The notes under the pieces: generated by a model
The model's input: the letters and a program-made list of their open reading frames with translations, nothing else
The model's database searches: none
What the model was told of the DNA's origin: nothing
Shown here: positions 55,701 to 63,034 of the stretch, in pieces
Layout of the letters: every line of letters begins with the position of its first letter
How positions within the stretch are numbered: position 1 is the first letter of the stretch
Program-made: the position numbers and the translations under genes
Origin: Undaria pinnatifida
Lineage: Eukaryota > Sar > Phaeophyceae > Laminariales > Alariaceae
DNA length: 64,000 bases
NCBI GenBank assembly: GCA_012845835.1
Contig: JABAKD010000027.1
Span: 13,004,487-13,068,486 of the forward strand
Reading direction: 5' to 3'

Positions 55701-56247
55701 ACCCCCCCAATCACCATCACCACTACCACTACCCCCTCCCCTACCTCCTCCCCCCCGACCACCCAGACTCCCACCACTCTCGCAACCCCTACCCTCGCCC
55801 CCACCACGCCCACCACTCCGACCACCACCACCACCACTACCCCCCTCCCTAACCTCTACCCCGGCCTCCACCACTCCCACAACCACCACCACCACCACCA
55901 CCACCACCCCTACCCCTACCCCTACCCCTACCCCTACCCCTACCCCCCCCCAGACCACCCCCCCACCTCCGGCGACAACCACCACCACTACCACCACCAC
56001 TACCACCACCACCACCACCATCACCACTACCACCATCACCTCCAACAACTCCGCCGTCTTTACCCCTACCCCCGCCCCCAACTCCACCGTACCACCCGTC
56101 ACCATCGCCACCACCACTGCCACTCCCACTACTCCCCCCGACCCCGGCGCAACCGCCATCGTCATACTGCTTTTCATACTTGTGTCTGGTGCCTTGACTG
56201 TTTGTCGACACGTGTTCCGGGGTATTAAGTGGCTCCGAGGTGCTTGA
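40471..56247 (+). CDS. Secretory/type I membrane protein with beta-rich ectodomain and mucin-like stalk (5 exons)
   Basis: Exons: 40471-40716 (82 codons), 48154-48294 (47), 50476-50568 (31), 54474-54587 (38), 55524-56247. All introns are phase 0. The start encodes a hydrophobic leader (MKQFFSLWGTFPLG). The ectodomain (about 200 residues) alternates hydrophobic and polar residues (VVHVVTDEQLTLFSTVGMSI, GLLRLVDDGTISSQLEITHS), reminiscent of parallel beta-helix repeats. No family is firmly recognised. The last exon codes a long Thr/Pro stalk, then a membrane segment ATAIVILLFILVSGALTVC and a short basic tail. Stalk start and membrane segment lie in different frames: the exon is 724 nt, one more than a multiple of three. 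Likely a heavily O-glycosylated surface or wall protein (inference). A broken duplicate of its first exon lies at 60183-60466. Confidence 0.7.
41365..41535. repeat. Degenerate GGGTC-type repeat
   Basis: CTTGCGGGTCGGATCAAGTG, CGAAATATCACGGATCGGGC and CCAACTCCCGCGAG; the most decayed member of the family seen. Confidence 0.6.
41788..41990 (-). repeat. R5 fragment, reverse
   Basis: AGCTGTGAGATCGGCC, TTTGTAAGCTACGTGTGATA, CTTCGATCGCGCGTGTTACG and an AATACAGGTCGGTGACTCCC tail match R5 copies at 23.6 and 51.6 kb. Confidence 0.65.
42000..42855. other. Intron of the mucin-like gene, nothing assigned
   Basis: AT-rich toward 42700-42830 (repeated TACTCGTAT...); no coding or shared repeat seen. Confidence 0.4.
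42860..43530 (-). mobile_element. G-rich dispersed element R5, inverted copy
   Basis: On the plus strand it reads CCATCGCCTAGACCTAGCAC, long C runs (43133-43156), TTGATAATCTGATGCATTTC, ACGCGCGATCGGAACATCAC and CTCACGGCTGGAGTG: the reverse complement of the copies at 23.5 and 51.6 kb, with parts repeated. Confidence 0.75.
43540..44445. other. Intron of the mucin-like gene
   Basis: A C run at 44192-44205. A short open frame from ATG at 44237 (Arg-rich) with a GT at 44358 has no partner exon. Nothing else recognised. Confidence 0.35.
44451..46880. repeat. Satellite-like array of palindromic CCATGGGT units
   Basis: For 2.4 kb, CCCATGGGTcgCCCATGGGT-type segments recur every 10-25 bp with spacers such as TATAGTGCTGGCCCATGGGT. 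The core is its own reverse complement, so the strand can pair with itself throughout. Open frames on both strands are artefacts. It fills part of the 7.4-kb first intron of the mucin-like gene. Confidence 0.92.
45243..45544. repeat. Perfect tandem duplication of 151 bp
   Basis: 45243-45393 and 45394-45544 appear identical base for base, inside an otherwise well-diverged array, so the duplication is recent (or an assembly artefact). Confidence 0.93.
46925..47060 (-). mobile_element. R3 element copy (diverged)
   Basis: GTGGTCCCTCCACAGCGCCG at the left; GGCAGAAGTACCCACACTGT and CGGCGATACTCCGCATAGTA inside; related to 50225-50400. Confidence 0.6.
47065..48153. other. End of first intron of the mucin-like gene
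   Basis: C/T-rich stretch at 47460-47720 and an (ATGTAATGT)-type microsatellite at 47945-47990. No exon before 48154. Confidence 0.45.
48154..48294 (+). CDS. Mucin-like membrane protein, exon 2
   Basis: Acceptor ATTCAAG, donor CACGAG|GTATGT, 47 codons: VVHVVTDEQLTLFS..., NVHFVVHEDAELVMEARMGI. The intron before it is 7.4 kb, the longest seen. Confidence 0.72.
48305..48530 (+). mobile_element. R3 element copy (diverged, extended)
   Basis: GTACAGTGGGGGGTTGCCCA at the left, GAGACTACCGCTACTGTA at the right; the inner GTGCTGGCTGGCACATACCA equals the intact copy's. Begins 11 bp after exon 2. Confidence 0.65.
49150..49445 (+). mobile_element. R4 element copy with (CTA)n insertion
   Basis: CACACGTCGGACAGATCAGA at the left, TTATCTGTCCAGTGCGTG at the right, a CTA triplet run at 49379-49402, and GATCTGCACGGTGTATAGAT inside, as in 10239-10484. 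Confidence 0.7.
49757..49980. repeat. C homopolymer runs
   Basis: Fourteen-odd C at 49759-49772 and more than 20 C, interrupted by single T, at 49943-49976. Confidence 0.9.
50225..50400 (-). mobile_element. R3 element copy
   Basis: GATGGTCCCTCTAAAGCGCC and GCGCCAGCTGGAAAAACCAG at the left, CATAGATGGAGCCCTCCTGT at the right: recognisable inverted ends. Ends 75 bp before exon 3. Confidence 0.65.
50476..50568 (+). CDS. Mucin-like membrane protein, exon 3
   Basis: Acceptor TTTTTTTACAG, donor ATCAAC|GTAAGT, 31 codons: SSFLALFVVAGNVTICEPSR. Confidence 0.72.
50640..50850. repeat. R6-type repeat
   Basis: GGTTAGTTACGCTGCGCCGA with GAGGCTCTTGGGTTTCGCGA before it. Confidence 0.5.
51598..52330 (+). 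mobile_element. G-rich dispersed element R5, copy 2
   Basis: Same parts and order as 23540-24130, including GGAAATGCATCAGTTTATCA and GGCGATGGTGCGGGTGGTGG; carries a (GGGGGT)n run at 52037-52090 and a G run at 52096-52111. Confidence 0.85.
52400..54470. mobile_element. Intron with two R2 copies
   Basis: R2 at 52764-52980 (CTGTGCTACGATTGAGGTAT; TGACGCGGCCCC) and at 53385-53560 (GCATGCTACTAGAGCGGTAC; TAGCTAGGCCATGGGCTTGT). The rest shows nothing recognised. Confidence 0.55.
54474..54587 (+). CDS. Mucin-like membrane protein, exon 4
   Basis: Acceptor TACCACAG, donor TCCGAG|GTATGT, 38 codons: EDKFGLLRLVDDGTISSQLE, then HSPNLIMTGNTVT. Confidence 0.75.
54611..54752 (+). mobile_element. R3 miniature inverted-repeat element, intact
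   Basis: Ends TACAGTAGAGTGGTCCCTCT and AGAGGGACCCCTACTGTA are inverted repeats of about 28 bp; TA lies at both borders, the duplication expected of Tc1/mariner-like transposases. 142 bp, non-coding. Lies 23 bp after exon 4. Confidence 0.85.
55143..55372 (+). mobile_element. R2 inverted-repeat element copy
   Basis: GCATGCTACGATAGAGGTGT, CACTTTGAAGAGCTCTGTAC, AACTGAAAGTGCAACATAAA, CATTCCGACGACTTTGGGTT and CCGTCATTCAGGAAA, in the family order. Confidence 0.7.
55524..56247 (+). CDS. Mucin-like membrane protein, exon 5 (stalk and anchor)
   Basis: Acceptor CACGCGCAG. From phase 0 the frame reads DDVPRTMYKIPLPGQG and then Thr/Pro repeats to about 55850, after which it turns His-rich. From there the next frame is Thr/Pro-rich and runs into the membrane segment and TGA at 56245. 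A C6 run near 55840 is the likeliest site of a 1-nt difference. Alternatively the second frame is used throughout, giving a Pro-rich first half. Confidence 0.65.
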
Positions 56248-57470
56248 TCCCAACCAGTGGAACGTGCGGCAAAGGAAGGTTCCCGGAGATCAATTAGCCG
56301 GAAGTGCCAGTAGGTACCGAAGGGAGTTAGACTTTGTGCATAGTTGCTTTCCTGGTTTCCCTTGGTTTTCTACAGCTTCCTGCTGGGAATGGTTATGAGT
56401 GATCGACGTTGACGGTGTGCTGAACATTGTTAGATAGCAAAAGTCCTACAGTACTAAACTGTTAACGAGATTGCAATCGAACCTGGAGCATGCATTTTGT
56501 TGGTCATGTTGCGCCGCCCACTACAGTGCGCTGCATGCATTTTGTTTGGTTTAGTACGACGGGTGCTGCTATATTTCCATGTACTCTTTACCTGTTGTAG
56601 CAACGTTACCGTATATGATATTTTTTCAGTAGTACTCCGTGCAAATTCCCTTTCAGAAAGTTTGGGTTAGGGAGGAGGATGGAGGACAAGAGGAGGGCGC
56701 GGGGGGAGTGCACAATTCTGCTGCGTGGCCGTAGTCGTATGAGGATACACCCTCGCTCCGCTACAATGCAGGGACGTAGCACATCTAGTTGTCATTGACC
56801 AGGCAGATATCGCGTGCCATAAGCGCGAAACACCGTGAAGTTGTTCGGAGAGTCGCGTGAAGAGAGAGTGCATCCTACTAGGACCCATTTGTGAGGTGGA
56901 CTTCGGCACCTTATACTCACGCTTTTGCCTATGAATGACAGCTTCGAATGCACATATATGTTTTCTGGTGTGACCATTTCCAGAGACAACAATGGGTGGG
57001 TATACGATGTATCCATCTCCTGGGTGTCGTACAATATACCGTGGTACACACAACGGGATGCGATAATCCCCCTTACGCGGAGAAAAGGTTCTCCACCCCG
57101 CACAGTACGGACTACGGCGACCACCGTCTTGGATATCGCCAGAACGAAAAACAAAAAAAAGACGGCTCCCTTGTCGTCTAGCTCACGTAGTGAGACGCGC
57201 TTTATACAGCGTCGTTATCAAAATACGCGAACCCCAGCAGCGCAGAAGCAGCAGGAGCAGCGTGGGAATATAAGCATCCATGTCGTGATGTGTAAGGTCA
57301 GGCGGAGGAGGGAGAGTCCTCGCGAAGAATACATATCTGTACACGATCAACATAAACAGGTAGTCCGCAGGGTAAGTTGGGGTATCGCTGTTGCTTTGTT
57401 TGCTGCTGATGCTGTACTACTACATCTCCGTTGCGCCCGCTCAACAGCCTGATGAGTGTAGTGACCGCCA
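56248..57470. other. Region 3' of the mucin-like gene, nothing assigned
   Basis: Two copies of TGCATTTTGTT(G/T)G near 56491 and 56536; open frames without recognised domains. Confidence 0.35.
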
Positions 57471-58060
57471 CACATATTGATGAGTGCATTGACCGCCACA
57501 CATACTGCAGTTAGTTGTAGTACGCAAGGGCTAGATCACACAGGTCCACTCGGCAAACGTGACATATGTATGCGCTAAATCATGCAAGCCATACCAATCT
57601 CACACGTGAACATACGCGCAAGAGCCGTGCCATAAAAGTTCCACTCGTGAAAAGTATGATATATGATGAAATCATGCAGCTCATGCAGACCATACACGCC
57701 ATCCAGATCTCACTCAGTAAAAAATGTATGAGCGAATCGAGCAATATATGCCCCGTCCTGGAAACCGTGGTTTGCAACCGAAAGTATGCGTTAGATATTT
57801 CAGAACATACCGAAACGGCTCCAACGTTGGCAAACATATATGCCAGTGTTTTCTCGTACTGTTCTCAACGACGCTAACTTGTGTGCAAGAGCCGTGCCGT
57901 AGAGATCCCACCGGAGCAAGCACGTACTTAGCAATAGATCATGCACCGCATAAATCCAACAAACGGAAAAAAACATCTGCGATGCAGATGGCACAGGTTG
58001 CACATCCATCCCCGAGCAAACGCGTGCGCAAGAGTTAGATCTTACATATCACACCCAGCC
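57440..58060. repeat. Degenerate tandem repeats
   Basis: GATGAGTG(T/C)A(G/T)TGACCGCCACACAT twice at 57452-57505, then spaced copies of GC(G/A)CAAGAGCCGTGCC (57614, 57885) and TAGATCATGCA / AAATCATGCA blocks. Confidence 0.5.
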
Positions 58061-58249
58061 ACATATCTTCAGTGTGCAGCTAACTCAGTCTACGAACCTG
58101 TCGGGCAGTTATTAGGAAAATTAATAGAATGGCGGTACACGTGTTGTACTGCATTGTAAGATTAATAATAGCAGTGAACACAGGTTGGTCTTTTCTTCCG
58201 AGGGAAGCATCCCTGTGACGTTCCTGTGAGCCCCTACATGCAACGTTGT

Positions 58250-58480
58250 ACTGCACCCCTTGCGTGGGGCGCAACCTTTTCAATTTCCATCTTGCTCGTT
58301 GGCCCACATGCAACCCGACCCCGACCATAACCCCCACAATAACCCTACCCCCAACCCTAGTCCTAGCCCCAACCATAACGCTAACCATAGGGGGGGCTCG
58401 AGGTCGGCAGGGGCGATCGTGGGCCTCACCGCGTGTTTTGGTGGCGCTTAAAGACCAAACTGGCCGGTAGAAAGGCCAGC
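58250..58480. repeat. CCCTAA-like degenerate repeat
   Basis: 58310-58395 has spaced CCCCGACC, ATAACCCC, AACCCTA and CCAACCCTAG units; a decayed telomere-like or simple-sequence stretch. Confidence 0.45.
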
Positions 58481-59000
58481 CGCAACCTATAAAACCGTTG
58501 CATTGCACGAATGCAAGCGTCGCGCCGCGCCACATGTGAGGACTCCCCAACGTCCTTCTTCAACCTCGTGGTGGGCCGACGTCCGCCAAGATCTGCAATG
58601 GTCTAGCGGCCCTCGTCTTTGGTTGTCGAGCGGGGAACTTTGCGCGGTCTGGCTGGAGTTTTCCCCACTTTGAAGACCGCGCGAGCTCGTGATGACGCGA
58701 TGTATTCTCGACAACCCCAACGCCGACGAGTCTGCCCCCCCACGACCAGGATGGGAGCATCGCCACAGCAGAGAGAGCTATGTACGGGTACAGTCTGAGG
58801 AGTGAAGAGGGTAGCCGTAGCGTGAGTAGGCACACGTGCCGACAGGGAGGAAAGGAACGTGGGAGGTGGATGGAACGGCTGCACCCAGCCAACGGAAGCC
58901 CAAGCACACGCCGGGCTATGAAACAGAAAGCCACACTCGCGCTGAGCCACTGGCTATTTCTTGCAATTTGCCTTGGTTCGTTAGCTTGTGTATAATATCT
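58480..59000. other. GC-rich stretch with an orphan signal-peptide-like frame
   Basis: ATG at 58919 opens MKQKATLALSHWLFLAICLG followed by SLAC and a possible donor (GT at 58990). No following exon was found in the window. It may start another secretory gene or be chance. Confidence 0.3.
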
Positions 59001-59271
59001 TGCTTATCCTATTCCGAAGTACGTACGATTGGCACGGTATGACAGAGCGCATCTATGTCTTGTAGTTTGTGGCCCACAGCTTGCTGTACACAACAGTATA
59101 CTGCTGTAGTATATACCTCTCCAGGTTGAAGAGTCGGCATGGACATTGGATTAGTTGGATGCTGACGGGTAGAAGGAACGGTCTAGTGCGAAGAACACCC
59201 ACAGAGTAGCAGTATTAAGATATACTTATATAGCGAATATAGTCTAGACCTACATCTTTAACGAGGACACA

Positions 59272-59358
59272 CATCCAGTAACACGCGCGATCGGAGTATC
59301 GCACACAGCTTGCAAAGATGAGTTTCGACAAAATATTCGGTCTCACAGCTGGAGTGTA
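59272..59358 (+). repeat. R5 terminal fragment
   Basis: ACACGCGCGATCGGAGTATC ... CTCACAGCTGGAGTGTA, matching 34786-34866 almost exactly. Confidence 0.8.
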
Positions 59359-59499
59359 CTTTTATTTTTATAATAATACGTATACCGTACAGACAAGTCC
59401 CGCGGTCACAACCTACGTATATAGTCTAAACTACTGCATGTGGGACAGCACCTGGTATCATAAACATGTAGATCTATTGTATATCCTAATACAGCAGTA

Positions 59500-60480
59500 T
59501 CACTTATCATAATACCGTATACCTAGTACCTGGTACTACTGTACTATTGAAATGGTATAACAGAAGCCAGTCGTTGGACACTGGTCACGACGGCAGTGAC
59601 ACCCGGGCTTCTCGTAAGATCGGACACATCCTATCAATCATCATACATCGATGGCACTAAATGGCAGTTATTATTGTTGATGTTTCATGTCACTGAATCT
59701 TGGATCTTAAGATTCGATCTTCAACCGAGATATTTACTGTGTTGCCCTTTTTCTCGAATCTGCTCTCTCTCTCGTCCGCTCCCGCTCCCTGCTTTGCTGC
59801 TATGATATATCAAATACACATGCCACACACGTTCTACCCACCCCCACCCTTGCCGAGTCGAGCGAGCTTCCACACAGAGCAGAGCAAACAGCCACGCCAG
59901 GCGGGAGCGACAACTCGCTCTGGCATCTACTCCTGCTGCTGGAGGGGGCAAGCTTTGGCGTTACTGCTGAATAAACGCAGCAGCAGCGCTCCCGACTACG
60001 AAGCTCGTATGTCCCAGGCGTAAATATCGGCACTATAGCGGCAACCGGCGCTACTCCGTATACACTGCCGCTATTGGTCGTTCCCATCTGCACCAAGCGG
60101 ATCCGCGGGCACTGCAGTACTAACCGGCACTACGCAACCGGCGCGACAGAAGAGCCAACACCACTCCTGTACCTGGTACCATCATGCCTCTTCTCGTCTG
60201 GACGAGGATGAGAGAGAGCGTCAACGTTATTTTCCGTTTGGGACACTTTTTCCCTCGGAGCAGCAGCAGCAGCAGCTGCAGCGGGACTCAGGCGTCCGAA
60301 AGGCCCCGGTGCTCACCAGGCGGCAGGGGAATAGAAGTTGCGGCGGTATCACCCGAAGTACACGTTTAATAGCGACAACTCCTGAGCCCCCGGCGGATCG
60401 GTGGACCAGGTTTGGCCGGGAAACATCGCCATATTCCGGCCCATCGTCTGCGAGACCACCCAGGTGCGGATTTAGTATGT
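59500..60480 (+). pseudogene. Broken duplicate of promoter and first exon of the mucin-like gene
   Basis: Parallels 39690-40720 in direct orientation. The exon part (60183-60466) matches from CTCGTCTGGACGAGG through CTCGG.CAGCAGC to GCGAGACCACCCAG|GTGCGG. Small length changes shift the frame and a TGA lies before the APGG codons. No copies of exons 2-5 follow within the window. An R3 element sits at 60020-60165. Confidence 0.8.
60020..60165. mobile_element. R3 element copy inside the duplicate
   Basis: CGGCACTATAGCGGCAACCG, CACTGCCGCTATTGGTCGTT and CAGTACTAACCGGCAC; absent from the 40 kb copy, so it inserted after duplication or was lost there. Confidence 0.6.
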
Positions 60481-60529
60481 TGTGTTGATTGTTGACCTTT
60501 CGCCTTTTTGGACATGACTTGACAATTTT

Positions 60530-61110
60530 CCATCGCATCGCCATGGTGTTGCTGCCCATGGGCCTCCATGGCGGTGGCATGGGCCTTCATGGAACCGTCA
60601 CGGAACAATGCCACGGAGCTGCCGCTTGCCATGGAACCGCGGCCAGCCGCGTAAACACGCCATGGCAATGACATGCCACGTGCCATCGCACGCGACATGG
60701 CACAACTACTTCACGCCACAAGGATATACCGTGGTACTGCCCTGGAATTAAGGTTAGGAATCGGGTTAGAATTCGAGCTAGGGCGTAAGCGCCGAATCAT
60801 GGGACCTCCCATGGTAATGCCATATGGAAGATTTTCAATGCCGTGGAAGTTTTCATGGCATGCTATGGTTTAAAAAAACTCATGACAAAAATGGCATGGA
60901 AGCCCATGGTGCTGCCATGGTAATTGCCATGAAAGCCCATGGTAGTTCGTGAAAGGTCATGATTCTACAGGAATTTTTCTGACCTCCATTGGGCAGCCAT
61001 ATAGAATCGACGTAGGAGCCCCCGACAGGCCGTTACAGTGCTATGTAAGACCGTGTCAGGGCCATAGTACATTCCATGAGGTGCTATGGGCCGCCATGGG
61101 AACTGCCATG
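60530..61110. repeat. CCATGG-rich array
   Basis: CATGGC/GCCATGG recur about 25 times (GGCCTCCATGGCGGTGGCAT, AGCCCATGGTGCTGCCATGG); a second, GC(C)ATGG-based palindromic array distinct from the CCATGGGT one. Confidence 0.7.
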
Positions 61111-61836
61111 GCGCGCGGTAAAAAATATCGAATAAGATACACCCCCCCCCTTTTGAGACCCATGTGAATGGCGACCCAACACCCGACGAAAAAGTGATGA
61201 ACGTCTTTTGTAGGAAGAGCGTGCAGCAGGACGACTAAGCCATGCTGTGCTCTTGTCGGGTAGATCCTGCCGTTGGGGTGAGAGCAGTGGCTGAAATCCT
61301 CGCTCGAGACGTGAGAGGTTGACCCATATCTGAACCGCCGGCCAGTTCTATCACCCCGGAGATATCCGCTATGTACAGTAGCAATTACCGTGATGTGTCC
61401 GCGGCCACCGTGCCCAAGCTGCGGCATGCTATGAAAGGAAACCTACCAAGCAGCCCAACAACCAAGACGGGACCTACCTGTTGATACTCGGGATTGAGTG
61501 TTTCCTATTTAATAGATACGAAGTACATTTTTTTCTGAGAAAACATGACGACGGAACTTCACCCAATATCGTCGGAACGTCGCTCTATTTTTTCAGTATG
61601 GTTAATTGTGTACACCTACAGTAGATCTCGTGGGATTTTTCGTCAGATCACACTTTCTTTGCCTTCATCTATCTCAAAACATTTTTTGTGTGAGGTATGG
61701 ACCTCCTCGACCAAGGGGCCTCAGAAAAAACAATGGTTGGTGCACCTCTCTATCGTGGCATTTGCCTGGTACACGGTACATGATCGATCGCAATCATCGT
61801 ATTGCCGGAGAAGTGTATATTCAGGCCATTTCGTAC
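61110..61836. other. Unassigned stretch
   Basis: An R2-like end GGTGCACCTCTCTATCGTGG at 61738 and nothing else recognised. Confidence 0.4.
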
Positions 61837-62554
61837 ACAGTCGGATTTGTCAGTCGAAAACGGCCTTGTTCGACTGAAGCCCAAATCGGGCTTTCTTGAA
61901 CAACTGTCGAAATGGAGATTTTTTCGACTCAACTTGTTTCGACTGAGTCTTCCGACTGGGGGTTCCAGTCGAAAAAGTTAGATCCGCCAGTCGAAAAACT
62001 CAGTCGAAAAAGCTTTTCACGTGTTTGTTGAACCCATCGCATCGCTCATCCCACCACCAAACACACCCCCACACGCCCACACACCCATACCAGGTACCGC
62101 ACAGAACAGTATCATACAGGCGCTGACGCTGTCTATCACTGCTGTTGCTTCTCGCAAGTCAGCGTGGCGCATTCCTAGCTCCGCTCGCCAGCAGCGTGTA
62201 TCACACGACGGCACCAGGCGCGGTATCGATCCAATTTCGCCAACAACGGTTACGCCTGCTGTAGCTTTGGCGGCTCTCGGCTGAGTGCAACTCCACGAAC
62301 GTAGCTTTCGGCAATAAGCCCAAAGCCACCAACTCGCTGGGACGAGGGTTCGTCGAGCGCTGAGCACGCGTTGCTTGCGCAAAACTCGCGAAGCACAGAG
62401 CTGCCAGCCAATTTTCGACTGCCATACAGCAGTAGAGCAGTATTTCCTTACACCAACCACCTCTAGGAAGGGCACAAATGAAGAAGGATCAGAAGAATCC
62501 AGTCCAAAGAAAGTCCAGTCGAACGACCGTTTTCGACTGGCGGAATCCGACTGT
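61837..62554. mobile_element. Inverted-repeat element with internal CAGTCGAAAA repeats (R9)
   Basis: Left end CAGTCGGATTTGTCAGTCGA, right end TCGACTGGCGGAATCCGACTG: inverted repeats of about 26 bp. The first 180 bp hold about seven further CAGTCGAAA / TTTCGACTG motifs. About 718 bp, single copy here. The interior is GC-richer with open frames on both strands (minus 62658-62017) but no recognised transposase. No clear target-site duplication. Confidence 0.7.
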
Positions 62555-62775
62555 ACTGTGCAAGAAATGGCCTCAGGATCTAGTCTATATAGTGAAAAAA
62601 AAAAAACGGCGCAGGGCATGACAAATTCGCGCACACATGTAATTGTCATTGCAAACAAACATACATGCGGTTCGCCTCGCGCAATATATATATATGCTAA
62701 TACGCGGCAGAGCCAACGAACGGGGTATATCTGGCCCTCACCCCATCTTCTCCGTTCTACGTGTCACATTACTTC

Positions 62776-63034
62776 ACTCGCATGCTACGATGATAGCGGT
62801 TGCACTTTTCCTCTTAAATGGATTCTGAATGACAGGGCTCCTCAACCAAAAATCGTTGGAAATAGGTCATTTTTTTGCACGATTCTCGTCGTCGTGTACC
62901 TCGGCCATGGGATTTTTCATCCGGTAGTAGTTTTTTATTTTCTCGGAATCAGTTTTTGGGAGAAGCTTGAGCTCCCAAATTGAGGAGTAGCATTAAAAAA
63001 AAAGTGGTGCACCTCAATCGTAGCACGCGTCTTC
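62776..63034. mobile_element. R2 inverted-repeat element, near complete
   Basis: Starts GCATGCTACGATGATAGCGG and ends GGTGCACCTCAATCGTAGCACGCG: both termini present. Inside, in reverse order: TGAATGACAGGGCTCCTCAA, AATCGTTGGAAATAGGTCAT, CTCGGCCATGGGATTTTTCA, TCCGGTAG. Best copy for defining the family. Confidence 0.75.

Noticed and set aside
55590-56253. Gly/Val-rich minus-strand open frames of 130-195 codons
   Set aside because: Shadows of the Thr/Pro stalk repeats of the plus-strand exon.
62017-62658. 213-codon minus-strand frame as a transposase gene
   Set aside because: It extends past the element's right end and shows no DDE or other transposase motif; kept only as interior of the R9 element.
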